From Chitinophaga sancti (GTDB lineage Bacteria; Bacteroidota; Bacteroidia; Chitinophagales; Chitinophagaceae), in contig NZ_CP139972.1 in NCBI RefSeq assembly GCF_034424315.1, positions 4,464,001 to 4,528,000 on the forward strand: DNA of 64,000 nt, written 5' to 3'. Within the stretch, counting starts at the first letter, position 1; every line of letters begins with the position of its first letter. Shown here one piece after another: positions 45,887 through 55,058 of the stretch. Position numbers and translations under genes: made by a program. Below the pieces are notes generated by a model. That model was not told where the DNA came from. It did not search any database and saw only the letters and a program-made list of their open reading frames with translations.

Positions 45887-48439
45887 TTAATTAATAATGA
45901 TTTTTCTTATAGGAATATTGCCGTAAACCACATCAACATTAACTTTCCCATCTTTAAATATTACATTCCCAAATCCAGTATTGGTAGAAAGAAAAGATGT
46001 AAAATTACCCACTTTGGATCCAACAAATAACGTACTGTCAACGGCATCGAATCTTACTCCCGTTAAAGCTTCCAACAATGAGTAGCTGGACATTGCCCGG
46101 GCATACCAATGTCCACATTCATACTCATCAAAAGGATTTCTTACTTTTCCATCATATCTTTTTCTACATGTCTTGACAATATTTAAACCTTCCTTAATCT
46201 GACCATTAAAAATTAAATTGGAAGCTACTTCATATTCAACCCCGGTCCAAACCTCATCAGAATAAATGAATGGAAGTGACAGCTTACCTCCATTAGGCCA
46301 GGAACATAAAAGTAAACCACCATCCTGTCCCATAGCATAAGTAGCTCTTTGTGGATTACTATGATTTGATAAATCTACTTTATAGTTATACTTATATACA
46401 GACACCAAGTGTTTTTTGACCTTAGCAGGATCAATTACATTGGACAAACCACATACCCGAGCCATCCATTCTCCAACCAATCCATCACTTAAGCAACCAC
46501 CTCCATATTGATATTTAGGACCCTCTTTCTCAATTAATTTTAATGCATCTTCTGAATAATCTTTTCCATCTATTTGCTTTGCTACCTCTATCGGATCTTT
46601 TGCACTCAAACCTATCCATTTAGTCTTTTGATAAAAATAATCTCCATTAAAAAGTTGACTTTCAAAGGTAATTTTCCCTTTATTAAATAAATCACGATAA
46701 AATTTCGAATCTTCTCCTAAATAATCTTCAATTATAGAAAATGCCTTTAGCGCCCCAAGATAAAAGCTTGAACACATAGGATCAGGGCCCCAAAATTCAA
46801 TATCATATGTATTATGATGTGGCTCTTCCAAGGTTCCTGTATGTCTGGGATCCCAGGTATCAATGCAATAATCCAAACTCTTCTTTACTTTAGAAAAAAT
46901 AGATCTTAACCATATGCTATCTCCATTAATCCTCCATTCTCTGTAAGTTTTCATAATTCCTCCCAATTGGCCATCAGCGGCTGCATAAAAATTATGACCT
47001 ACAGGTTGTATAGGTAAAGCAGATCGAAAGGTTTGATGCCCAAATGAATTTTGATTTTCCCCAAACTCAGTATTCCTTAAGCTTTTTTCTAAATGGGGAA
47101 ATAGATGAGAAAGAGCCTGAGCATAATTCCAAACATGAGTACATGATCCATGGCAACTTCCAAAGTCATCGCCACAACCTTCCCAAGCCCAAAACCGACC
47201 GTCAAATTGTCTTAATACTGTTGGAGTTTTTAAAATTGTCAAATTTGCCGATACAGCTTCGATTACTTCTGGAGGAAGACTACTGTTATAAAATGCATTG
47301 GTAAAAAGATTGGTGTTTTTCCTTAATGTATCATAGTTTTTCAACCAAAAATCAGAGACTTCTTTGATATTTTTAAATTTACTGCTATACCAAGGTTTAT
47401 AAAATTCAGATGATAATTCCCTTGGTTGAACGTCGACTGTTGTATCTGAGTTTTTTGTTGATTGCTGCCCAAATCTCCATTTCGTATCAGGCACATACCA
47501 AGCCATATATACACGAATCAATTTCTCTTCACCAGGCTTAAGTTTAAATGGAATAAATAAAGAAGCCCCAGGTGCATCTTTTTCCACAGTAGAGGTACTA
47601 GAAATTTTACCATCTAATAAAGAATTCCAAATCATTGTTAACGGATCAAACCAACCACCTCTAAACCAAGAGTAATTTATACTTGTAGATACCTCATCTG
47701 TAAATATAGCAAAGTCTCCATTAAAGTCCTGCCGTGTACCAGAACCTTCTTGTGACAATACAAATCCTTTAGGTATAGCATCTATATAATTTTTCCCAAT
47801 CGAGCTATCATATTGATAAGGCGATTGAGGAATTGTCATAAAATTTGTCGAATTATAGGAAAAAGTATAATCCTGAGTCTTATTACTTGTATTCTTAAAT
47901 TTATACTCTAATGCACCTAAAGGAAGGCTTGAATTATTTTCGTCACCTGGAATAAATGGACTCCAACCAGTGATAACCACTTCTAGTGGTAATGATTTAT
48001 CTTTTAAAGTTACTATACCAAAAGGAAACTTTGCTAAAAATTCCGAATATTGAAATCTTGGAAGACCCCAATCAGATCCTGGAGCACCAACTCCAGCACT
48101 CCTCATACCATACTTTTTTCTATCGGGAACCGGACCTTCTAATACTTTAGTTCCATCTTTTAGCCCTTTAATATTTATAGCTGCGAACATTGTAGGTTCA
48201 TTAAATATTTGAGGGTTGTTTCGAACAGACATGTGGGAAATAGCTCCTGTTCCTTCAAGGCAGAACATCCCAGCCCCAATACCACCTATAGGAAATGCAA
48301 TTTGCTTAATATAATCTCCAGTGTATTTATCATTAAGGTAATGATACGAATTTAGGGCTTGGGAGGTTGGAGATTGAGCAAGCACAGAATTTAAAATACA
48401 AACAAATAAGCTACTTAATAAAATCTTATTTAAAGGCAT
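45887..48439 (-). CDS. GH116-like glucosylceramidase/beta-glycosidase, secreted
   Basis: About 850 residues. The start is set at Met 48439, which gives a signal peptide (LNKILLSSLFVCILNSVLAQ); Met at 48460 is seven codons upstream. The N-terminal beta-sandwich domain has IAFPIGGIGAGMFCLEGTGA and SHMSVRNNPQIFNEPTM, typical of GBA2/GH116 (glucosylceramidase family). The (alpha/alpha)6 domain contains RFWAWEGCGDDFGSCHGSCT, with a Trp-Glu-Gly in the position of the known nucleophile region, and EEPHHNTYDIEFWGPDPMCS, whose TYD.W fits the acid/base region. It should hydrolyse a beta-glycosidic bond outside the cytoplasm. It sits alone in the GT-C island, possibly trimming or recycling the glycan made there; substrate unknown. 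Confidence 0.82.
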   Translation of the reverse strand: MPLNKILLSSLFVCILNSVLAQSPTSQALNSYHYLNDKYTGDYIKQIAFPIGGIGAGMFCLEGTGAISHMSVRNNPQIFNEPTMFAAINIKGLKDGTKVLEGPVPDRKKYGMRSAGVGAPGSDWGLPRFQYSEFLAKFPFGIVTLKDKSLPLEVVITGWSPFIPGDENNSSLPLGALEYKFKNTSNKTQDYTFSYNSTNFMTIPQSPYQYDSSIGKNYIDAIPKGFVLSQEGSGTRQDFNGDFAIFTDEVSTSINYSWFRGGWFDPLTMIWNSLLDGKISSTSTVEKDAPGASLFIPFKLKPGEEKLIRVYMAWYVPDTKWRFGQQSTKNSDTTVDVQPRELSSEFYKPWYSSKFKNIKEVSDFWLKNYDTLRKNTNLFTNAFYNSSLPPEVIEAVSANLTILKTPTVLRQFDGRFWAWEGCGDDFGSCHGSCTHVWNYAQALSHLFPHLEKSLRNTEFGENQNSFGHQTFRSALPIQPVGHNFYAAADGQLGGIMKTYREWRINGDSIWLRSIFSKVKKSLDYCIDTWDPRHTGTLEEPHHNTYDIEFWGPDPMCSSFYLGALKAFSIIEDYLGEDSKFYRDLFNKGKITFESQLFNGDYFYQKTKWIGLSAKDPIEVAKQIDGKDYSEDALKLIEKEGPKYQYGGGCLSDGLVGEWMARVCGLSNVIDPAKVKKHLVSVYKYNYKVDLSNHSNPQRATYAMGQDGGLLLCSWPNGGKLSLPFIYSDEVWTGVEYEVASNLIFNGQIKEGLNIVKTCRKRYDGKVRNPFDEYECGHWYARAMSSYSLLEALTGVRFDAVDSTLFVGSKVGNFTSFLSTNTGFGNVIFKDGKVNVDVVYGNIPIRKIIIN

Positions 48440-48529
48440 ATAATTAAATTGTAATAACAAATTAGAAATAAGATTTCTAATTAAAAGGATTAATATTGCC
48501 TAAGACTATAATTTGTAACATTTATCATC

Positions 48530-49993
48530 TCATTTTTTATGAATTATTTTTTTTGCTGTCCATTTTATAATAATCGAAGCGAATTGTAAAACGAATATAA
48601 CCTCAATAGTAATTGTAAATAACAGATATCGTAAGACCACTTCTGATGCTAAAATGTTAAATCCAAAATCAATAATCCATGTTATTATTCCCAAAGCAAT
48701 AAACTTTCGTTGTTCAATATTTATAAGTTTCAACCCACCTATAAAAATAAACACAGATAACATTAACAAAAATATCACATGTAATTTAAATACAATTGAA
48801 GGGAAAAAAGAGAATAAATTTGATCTAAATTGAATCGCCTCTACATTGACTTCTAAAGTCTTAAAATGAAACCATTTTTTTGTATAGTTAGAAATATTAT
48901 CGCGCCTTAAAAAAAATGTAGATAGTGTAATATATAGTTCCGCAGGAGGTGAAAAATATCTAATTACATTGGGAATAATAAAGAATTTTAAATAGGCTAC
49001 TGGACTGCCTTTTAATAAATATTTACCATAATCTCCATAAAGCCCGCCCACCCTCATGAATGACTTAACATCATCTACATTGGATTCACTATGAAAAACT
49101 GAATTTTTATAAATTACTAAAGGGGAATAACTCATAAAAACATAAAACCCGCCGGGCATTGGATCGTTTGTAAATAGAGTTTGCTTTCTATGGGCCGAAT
49201 TATAATATCTCCGAACAATACTATCCAGTTCTCTATATTTATTAGGAATTATCCTTTGATCAGTTCTATAAATATTCTCGTATACATACAATGTGTTGTT
49301 TGCAATTTTCCAACCTCCAAATGGAGAAAATTGGGATTGCCCAGTAATTTGTTTAACCTGGTTTTGAGTAAAGAAAACAAATAATAACACTATTGCCAAT
49401 TGGAATACTACACCTAAAGCCTTATAAATAAATCTGTACTGACTTAATAAAAATGCAAAGGCTCCTAGTATTGGATAATACAAAGCATGATATCTCAAAG
49501 ACAAAGCCACTCCAATAAATATTCCATTTAGTATAATTAGATATTGATTTGGTCTAATAATTATTTTTACCAATATTGTAAACCAGACAATGCTAACCGA
49601 ATAAAATAACCCATCTGCCATTATTAAGTTACAAGTATAGGGAATTATTGGATTAAACGAGAAGATTATCAATGTCACAAATGCCCATTTTGGAAGTTCT
49701 ATCAAGTTGGCAATTGTAAAAATTAAATATAGAAATGATAACTGAAAAATTTCATATTGAATAGTCGTGAACAGGAGGTCGGAATGAGATAAAACACCGA
49801 TCAGCCTAATAAAATATGAATACCCAATTGGCCAAAGGTTAATATTCAATCTCTCTGTAGCCCCCATTACATAATAATAAGAGTCCAAAACCATATTGGG
49901 ATATGGATATATTATTTTAAAGGAAATCCAGATAACGATATTAACAACAATTGAAATCAATATTGTCTTTCTGTAACTATACGCAACTTTCAT
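48530..49993 (-). CDS. GT-C-like membrane glycosyltransferase, family A copy 5
   Basis: A 487-residue multi-pass membrane protein with a short N-terminus. YPYPNMVLDSYYYVMGATER (Asp37) follows the first span, then WPIGYSYFIRLIGVLSHS, NLIMADGLFYSVSIVW (MADGLF where the paralogues have SSDSLF), LRYHALYYPI, SPFGGWKIANNTLYVYENIY, and RYFSPPAELYITLSTFF. The final helices hold NILASEVVLRYLLFTITI. It is transcribed in the same direction as the UbiA gene at 50054, 60 bases upstream of it, and may form an operon with it, which links family A to the phosphoribosyl-polyprenyl donor. The GH116-like gene follows downstream after about 90 bases. Confidence 0.75.
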   Translation of the reverse strand: MKVAYSYRKTILISIVVNIVIWISFKIIYPYPNMVLDSYYYVMGATERLNINLWPIGYSYFIRLIGVLSHSDLLFTTIQYEIFQLSFLYLIFTIANLIELPKWAFVTLIIFSFNPIIPYTCNLIMADGLFYSVSIVWFTILVKIIIRPNQYLIILNGIFIGVALSLRYHALYYPILGAFAFLLSQYRFIYKALGVVFQLAIVLLFVFFTQNQVKQITGQSQFSPFGGWKIANNTLYVYENIYRTDQRIIPNKYRELDSIVRRYYNSAHRKQTLFTNDPMPGGFYVFMSYSPLVIYKNSVFHSESNVDDVKSFMRVGGLYGDYGKYLLKGSPVAYLKFFIIPNVIRYFSPPAELYITLSTFFLRRDNISNYTKKWFHFKTLEVNVEAIQFRSNLFSFFPSIVFKLHVIFLLMLSVFIFIGGLKLINIEQRKFIALGIITWIIDFGFNILASEVVLRYLLFTITIEVIFVLQFASIIIKWTAKKIIHKK

Positions 49994-50053
49994 ATTAATG
50001 ATTCTGGATAAGGTAATAATAGGTGCCAGTAATATAAAATGTAAGTATTGAAA

Positions 50054-50947
50054 TTATGGCCCGATCATATAATCTAAAAAATCTTTACAATAAATAATTG
50101 TAAAAAAGGTCAATATCCATAATACAACTGAGATTTGAATGAATCGATCTGTATAAAACACTTTAACAGGAGATCCTGTGTCATGATATACATATGTTAA
50201 CTGTAAATATCTAAATAGCCCGCTCAATACGAAAACAAAAGTATAATATAACTTGTGACTACCCATTCTTAAAATTGTATCTGGAGAAAGAGTGTATATC
50301 AAATAGGAAATAACAATAGCGGATGCTACCAATGCTAATAAAACATTTAAGAAATCAAGATTATAACCTTTATTGGCCTTTCGAATTTCTTTACCTAAGG
50401 TAAGACTAATTAAAACTTCATCCCGACGCTTGGCTATTGCTAAAAAGAGAGCTAACAAAAACACCATAACTATTATCCACTCAGACAAAGCAACTGCTGC
50501 TATAACACCTCCGGCAATCAGTCTTAAAACAAAGCCAGTTGCTAAAATAAAAATATCAAGGACTGAAATATTTTTAAGCCCAATTGAGTAAAATAAATTG
50601 ACAATAAAATAAATGTCCAATACTATTAAAAATCTTATTGTAAGAATGCATCCCAAAGTATGGCTCAATACTATCAAACTACAAATAATAATAGCGGCTA
50701 TTTTCTTAGATATCAATCCGGAAGCTAATGGTCTATTACATTTCACAGGGTGCATCTTATCAAAATTAATGTCAAACCAATCATTTACTATATAAATTGA
50801 GCTAGCCATAAAACTAAATGCTAGCGAACCTATAAATAAAAAAAATAATCCTTTTAGATTAAAAAAACTTCCAGAAAAAAAATAAGGAACAAACAAAAAC
50901 AAATTTTTCACCCAATGTTTGGGTCTCAATAATATTAGGTATTTCAC
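50054..50947 (-). CDS. UbiA-family decaprenyl-phosphate phosphoribosyltransferase-like protein
   Basis: A 297-residue membrane prenyltransferase of the UbiA superfamily. LRPKHWVKNLFLFVPYFFSG opens it, then the first Asp-rich motif IYIVNDWFDINFDKMHPVKC with the RPLASG continuation, and the second motif as FLAIAKRRDEVLISLTLGKE. About eight spans follow, ending SGLFRYLQLTYVYHDTGSPV. The NDxxDxxxDxxHPxKCxRP and AKRRxE patterns fit DPPR synthases, which attach phosphoribose to polyprenyl-phosphate for making lipid-linked arabinose or ribose-type donors in mycobacteria; the exact reaction here is inferred. A pseudogene of the same gene lies at 32635-37612. It is just upstream of the family-A gene at 48530 and may be cotranscribed with it. 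Confidence 0.85.
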   Translation of the reverse strand: MKYLILLRPKHWVKNLFLFVPYFFSGSFFNLKGLFFLFIGSLAFSFMASSIYIVNDWFDINFDKMHPVKCNRPLASGLISKKIAAIIICSLIVLSHTLGCILTIRFLIVLDIYFIVNLFYSIGLKNISVLDIFILATGFVLRLIAGGVIAAVALSEWIIVMVFLLALFLAIAKRRDEVLISLTLGKEIRKANKGYNLDFLNVLLALVASAIVISYLIYTLSPDTILRMGSHKLYYTFVFVLSGLFRYLQLTYVYHDTGSPVKVFYTDRFIQISVVLWILTFFTIIYCKDFLDYMIGP

Positions 50948-51269
50948 TTCATTGTAAAATTAAAATAGGTTGAGTCTGAAAATGATTAATAATAAAAAGT
51001 GATAAAATAGAAAAACTAGCAATAGATTAACACTAATAAAATTGAATTTAAAATAAATAAGTGCTATAGAAATGCATTAACAGATCCGATTTCTTCCTAT
51101 TCAAAACTTTTATCTACATAAATCATCTATAACAGAACATTAAATCTGAACCTAGAGCACTGCTATCACTTATCTTATTCTCATGCTAAAAAATGCTTTC
51201 TAAATAATAAGTGGTTATAACAACTCAATAATTCAAAACTGGCATTATTAAACAAAAACATTAACTTAT
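50948..51269. other. AT-rich gap
   Basis: No gene or repeat that I can support. Confidence 0.3.
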
Positions 51270-51600
51270 GCCTTTGAAACGATTAATTAAGTCGTAGTAA
51301 AGAAATATCATTTTTCTCGGACAACTGGCTGAAAGTAGGAGGTATTTGGAGTCTAAAAATTATTAACAATACAACGATTCTGTTAATCAATGAGACAAAC
51401 AATTTGTAAGTCATAATAAATTGGTGGTCTACCAAATGAGATAAATCGAGATCATGTCCTGATAGATGCGTTCAGTTTAGTAATAGAGTATTTCCGTAAA
51501 CACCAAAGAACCTGAGTGAAATTCATATATCTTCTAAAGCATTCTGACAGTAATTGATTGTTTCTTTGATAAGGATGTCATAAAAAGGGGCAATGATGGT
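51270..51600 (+). pseudogene. Vestige of an IS4-family transposase
   Basis: DNA similarity to the IS4 transposase at 36020-36250 is visible by eye. CCTTTGAAACGATTAATTAA here matches GTCTTTGAAACGATTTATTA there. Further matches are TCGGACAACTGGCTGAAAG with TCGGACAGCCGACTGAAAG, ACAATACAACGATTCTGTTA with ATAGTACAACGATTTCATTG, and CTGATAGATGCGTTCAGTTT with CTAATGGATGCATTTAGCGG. Stops and gaps abound, so this is an old dead copy. Confidence 0.6.
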
Positions 51601-51755
51601 ACTAGATCTATTGGCAGAAATATCATTTATATAGTGAAATATTTATTTTGTCAGCTGAGATTAATTTAATTTTAAATTCAATCTTATTGTAGGGGGGAAA
51701 TTGGGGCGACCAGCGTAAAGTTATATTTAATAAAAAGAGCCTGGAATATATTTAA

Positions 51756-52859
51756 TCACATAGCTCGCCTCAATTCATCCAACTCACACCCATAATACAT
51801 CTTAAACTCTCTATTCAGCGTCTGCCAATTGGTATACCCCGCTGCATTTGCTATCGTTGAAAGTGGCGTAGATTTCTCTGTCAATAATTCAAACACCATT
51901 ATCATCTTAGTCATCCGGATAAACCCATTCAAGGAAATAGAGTAATGTTTTAGAAAACTTCCCATCAACTCTCCTATCGGCAAATCAAACATACTTGCCA
52001 GCTGTGAATTCGTGAAAGATTGATAAGGATGTTCTAACAGGAGGTTAAATAATTGGGTTAACACGTCTAAATGGAGCACATTATCCACCTCAATGGGCAG
52101 TTGTAGATCCTGCTGAGCAAAGTTTAATAACAGATCCAGACAACAACGGTATATAAAATGTTCAGCAGGTATACCAATATGCCGACAGCTGATAGCTCGC
52201 TGAAGTAAATAACTGCATACAGCATTGATATGATAAGGGTATTTATTCAATGGGCCACTGATACCGTTCGATTCCAATTTCGCTAAACGACTAAGACCAG
52301 GATGTAATCTGGCTAGGTTCTTCAAAACATTCGGAAGAAAATTTACATGACAGGAAAGAAGCCTTTGCCCGCTCACCATTGGCACCTTATGTAAATCAGA
52401 TTCTAAGTTAAAAAGATTACATTCTCTCTCTTCCAGGTTGAATGATTTATCCTCATATAACTCTACCTGAAGACTAGTGTCATACATAAAATGCAAAGCC
52501 CAGATATGCATAGGGGTGTATGGGCAAAGGATAAATGCTTCATTTGCAAACACTTCCTGTAACCAAAAGGAAAATGGACCAACCTGCTTATGCTGACTGA
52601 GTATTTCACAATATTCATCCTTTTCAAAATATACCCCTGCATAAGGTAGGATTAATTGTAAATATTCTTCTGGTATAGAAGATACATCATCATAAGCTTC
52701 ATCTGTTCTTTCTATATAGAAAAGTTTTTCAGCTTTTCCTGCCGGATGTGTTATCATAGCAGTAATTTCAGTTATCTTCTTTAATGGCAGTGTTAACTTT
52801 GAGCGTTCTATTGTTTTTTGGCTAATCTGAGTATTGCTATATAACATTGCGGTGAGCAA
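51756..52859 (-). CDS. AraC-family-like transcriptional regulator, copy 1
   Basis: A 367-residue regulator with an N-terminal ligand-type domain (residues 1-250, with LILPYAGVYFEKDEYCEILS and HMWALHFMYDTSL-like segments) and a weakly conserved AraC HTH at the end. The end has the usual second HTH STIANAAGYTNWQTLNREFK then YYGCELDELRRAM. A paralogue lies at 57107-58093, and a fragment of a third copy at 62534-62655 has the same C-terminus. It is divergent from the esterase at 52957, with 97 bases between, so it may regulate that gene. Ligand unknown. Confidence 0.75.
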   Translation of the reverse strand: MLTAMLYSNTQISQKTIERSKLTLPLKKITEITAMITHPAGKAEKLFYIERTDEAYDDVSSIPEEYLQLILPYAGVYFEKDEYCEILSQHKQVGPFSFWLQEVFANEAFILCPYTPMHIWALHFMYDTSLQVELYEDKSFNLEERECNLFNLESDLHKVPMVSGQRLLSCHVNFLPNVLKNLARLHPGLSRLAKLESNGISGPLNKYPYHINAVCSYLLQRAISCRHIGIPAEHFIYRCCLDLLLNFAQQDLQLPIEVDNVLHLDVLTQLFNLLLEHPYQSFTNSQLASMFDLPIGELMGSFLKHYSISLNGFIRMTKMIMVFELLTEKSTPLSTIANAAGYTNWQTLNREFKMYYGCELDELRRAM

Positions 52860-52956
52860 AGCTTGGTAACATATTCCACAGTTGTATAATTATATATTAT
52901 AACTGTATTATAAAATTGCCTTTATTGCAATCCCATTCAAACCGTTTTATATCTAT

Positions 52957-53817
52957 ATGTATTACTCTAAGTATCCATTATTCATCCTATTTGCGTGCTT
53001 CTTTTGCTTTACCAAAGTATTTTCACAGGAAATTATTCCTTTGTATGCCACCGGCAAGGTACCTAATGCTATAAACGGCGATATTCCAACCCTGACAGTT
53101 TACAAGCCGGAAAATGGAAAGAGTGATGGTACTGGAATTATCATTTGCTCAGGTGGAGCCTATTTAGGTGTAGCAGATGTAGTGGAGGGCATACCTGCAG
53201 CAAAGAAGCTGACGACTGCTGGCATTACCTGTTTCCTGTTGCAATATAGGGTGCCTGATGGCTCTAAAATGACACATAAGGAGACTGTTCCTGTCATGGA
53301 TGCCCAAAGAGCTATTCAATACGTGCGGGAGCATGCAAAGGAATTCAAAATTGACAAAAACAAACTGGGGATTATGGGCTTCTCTGCCGGTGGTCACCTG
53401 GTCTCTACGCTTTGTACACACCTCAATGATATTTACATTGATAACCCTACAAACATCAACCTAAAGCCAGATTTCATGGCGCTGATCTATCCTGTCATTA
53501 GTTTCACTGACAGCCTCACACATATTGTCTCCCGTTTACAGTTGATTGGCCCGGACATTACTTCTGAAAAAATACACTATTATTCTAATGAGTTGCATGT
53601 ATCACATAGTACACCTCCCACATTCATTGTTCATGCCATGGATGATGATGGGGTAAGCGTTAAAAACTCCCTGTACTTCTATGCAGCATTGCAACAACAT
53701 CAGGTGCCCGCAAAATTATTCCTGTATGCGAAAGGAAGACATGCATTTGGAGCATATAATAAAGAAGCGACTATTCAATGGATTGATCCTTTTATTGAAT
53801 GGATTAATAAGAATTAA
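52957..53817 (+). CDS. Secreted alpha/beta-hydrolase, acetyl-esterase type
   Basis: A 286-residue hydrolase with a signal peptide (FILFACFFCFTKVFSQ). The oxyanion-hole region IIICSGGAYLGVADVVEG is followed by the nucleophile elbow IMGFSAGGHLVST (Ser at about residue 149 in GFSAGGH), Asp in FIVHAMDDDGVSV and catalytic His in GRHAFGAYNKEA. The fold and these motifs suit BD-FAE/acetyl-xylan-esterase-like enzymes removing acyl groups from carbohydrates; the substrate is inferred only at that level. The AraC-type gene is divergent. Following is a long AT-rich gap with no gene. Confidence 0.85.
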   Translation: MYYSKYPLFILFACFFCFTKVFSQEIIPLYATGKVPNAINGDIPTLTVYKPENGKSDGTGIIICSGGAYLGVADVVEGIPAAKKLTTAGITCFLLQYRVPDGSKMTHKETVPVMDAQRAIQYVREHAKEFKIDKNKLGIMGFSAGGHLVSTLCTHLNDIYIDNPTNINLKPDFMALIYPVISFTDSLTHIVSRLQLIGPDITSEKIHYYSNELHVSHSTPPTFIVHAMDDDGVSVKNSLYFYAALQQHQVPAKLFLYAKGRHAFGAYNKEATIQWIDPFIEWINKN

Positions 53818-54146
53818 AGTCTATTTAAGCAATAATAAAAATTAATAGTAATCGATTCATTTATTTTATCCTAAAAATATCTTAATAACAAGTTTATTAT
53901 TTTAACCCCTAATGTATCCTCAAAATAAATGAATAAATTTAGACAGTCATAAGGTTAAATAGAATTCACTAATTGTCAATTCTGAAAAATGTAGTGCTCA
54001 TTATTTTCTTTCTATTTAAATGAATTATGACATCTTATTTTCATAAGGTGCTAATATAAATATGTCTGCGGTTCAGTTAAACTACTCTTATTTCAAGCAA
54101 ATATTAATAACATAAATTTAGCTTTTTCAGAAAAAGCATTTATCCC
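53818..54146. other. AT-rich leader region of small exported gene 2
   Basis: No gene. The last 52 bases are nearly identical to those before the next copy (54524-54575), including GCTTTTTC-A-GAAAAAGC at 54121-54137, a perfect hairpin within the leader. Confidence 0.5.
54121..54137 (+). promoter_or_regulatory. Leader hairpin before small exported gene 2
   Basis: GCTTTTTC and GAAAAAGC form an 8-bp stem with a one-base loop, ten bases before the ATG. The same is found at 54550-54566. It could modulate translation or be a chance of duplication. Confidence 0.45.
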
Positions 54147-54410
54147 ATGAAAAAGGCAAATTTTATTCTAAGTGTTATTGGCTTCTTGAGCATTGTAGGC
54201 GCCGCATTAGCGTTTAAAGCCCAACATAGATTTAGTGGTGCTTACTTTTGCTATACTACTGTGGGGCACATAACCCCTAATTTTCAAATTATATACACTC
54301 CAATACCAGGTGTAAGGTATTCAACAGCGCACGCAGAGAAAACATTATTATGCGCCCTTCCAGTACAAAATATTGTTTATGAATTAGTAAGAGTTAATCT
54401 GGACGAGTAA
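54147..54410 (+). CDS. Small exported two-cysteine protein, copy 2
   Basis: An 87-residue protein: KKANFILSVIGFLSIVGAAL is the hydrophobic N-terminal segment, then FKAQHRFSGAYFCYTTVGHI, a loop ITPNFQIIYTPIPGV and a second Cys in KTLLCALPVQN. Closest to copy 3 (54576), with which it forms a tandem duplication that includes the leader; copy 1 (38570) lacks the PNFQIIY loop. Location is probably periplasmic or the cell surface. Function unknown. Confidence 0.75.
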   Translation: MKKANFILSVIGFLSIVGAALAFKAQHRFSGAYFCYTTVGHITPNFQIIYTPIPGVRYSTAHAEKTLLCALPVQNIVYELVRVNLDE

Positions 54411-54434
54411 CTAAAACTCATTTTTAGTTAAAAC

Positions 54435-54467
54435 ATAAAATCATAAGTTCCCAGATTATGATTTTAT
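54435..54467 (+). terminator. Hairpin after small exported gene 2
   Basis: ATAAAATCATAA (54435-54446) pairs exactly with TTATGATTTTAT (54456-54467); the T-rich arm is the 3' one. Confidence 0.6.
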
Positions 54468-54549
54468 CCCGATAAGGATTGACAGAACTATAATCTGTAG
54501 TTCTGTTAAACTGCTATCATTTCAAGCAGATATTAATAACATGAATTTA

Positions 54550-54566
54550 GCTTTTTCAGAAAAAGC
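54550..54566 (+). promoter_or_regulatory. Leader hairpin before small exported gene 3
   Basis: GCTTTTTC-A-GAAAAAGC, same position relative to the ATG as in gene 2. Confidence 0.45.
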
Positions 54567-54575
54567 ATTTATACC

Positions 54576-54836
54576 ATGAAAAAGACAAATTTTATCCTAA
54601 GTATTATTGGTTTATTAAGTATTATAGGAGGTGCAGTAGCATTTAAATCCCAACATAGATTTATTGGTGCCCTCTTTTGCTATACTACAGTGGGTCGCAT
54701 TACCCCTAATTTTCAAATTGTATACGCTCCAATCTCTACGAGATATTCAACAACACACCCAGAAGCAACATTATTTTGTGCTATTCCAGGCCCAAATGTT
54801 ACTTATCAGTCAGTAAGAGTTAATCAAGACATGTAA
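54576..54836 (+). CDS. Small exported two-cysteine protein, copy 3
   Basis: An 86-residue protein: TNFILSIIGLLSIIGGAVAF, then QHRFIGALFCYTTVGRIT, PNFQIVYAPISTRY, and ATLFCAIPGPNVTYQSVRVN. Signal-type helix, AVAF cleavage-like end, and one Cys in each half. The close match to copy 2 at protein and leader level shows local tandem duplication. A typical terminator (54870) ends it. Role unknown; three copies in 64 kb suggest a family expanding by duplication. Confidence 0.75.
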   Translation: MKKTNFILSIIGLLSIIGGAVAFKSQHRFIGALFCYTTVGRITPNFQIVYAPISTRYSTTHPEATLFCAIPGPNVTYQSVRVNQDM

Positions 54837-54869
54837 CTGAAAATTGCGTTTTAGTTAAAGCATGGACTT

Positions 54870-54906
54870 ATATGGTTACCTTCTAATTAAATAGAGGTAA
54901 CCATAT
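54870..54906 (+). terminator. Terminator of small exported gene 3
   Basis: ATATGGTTACCTTCTA and TAGAGGTAACCATAT pair around an AT-rich loop. Same design and partly same sequence as 38855-38893. Confidence 0.75.
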
Positions 54907-55028
54907 TAAAATAAAATCCCTATATTGAAATAATTCCCCTTCAACAATACTTTAAATGTAGATAATACAATTAATTACAGCGAATCAATAAATTCTAATA
55001 TTCCCTAGATTCATATATTATAAGATGT

Positions 55029-55058
55029 ATCAAGTTAGAGACTATTCTCTAACTTGAT
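55029..55058. promoter_or_regulatory. Perfect 13-bp inverted repeat upstream of the beta-helix gene
   Basis: ATCAAGTTAGAGA-CTAT-TCTCTAACTTGAT lies 163 bases before the ATG at 55221. There is no T run, so an operator or structural element is as possible as a terminator. Confidence 0.5.
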
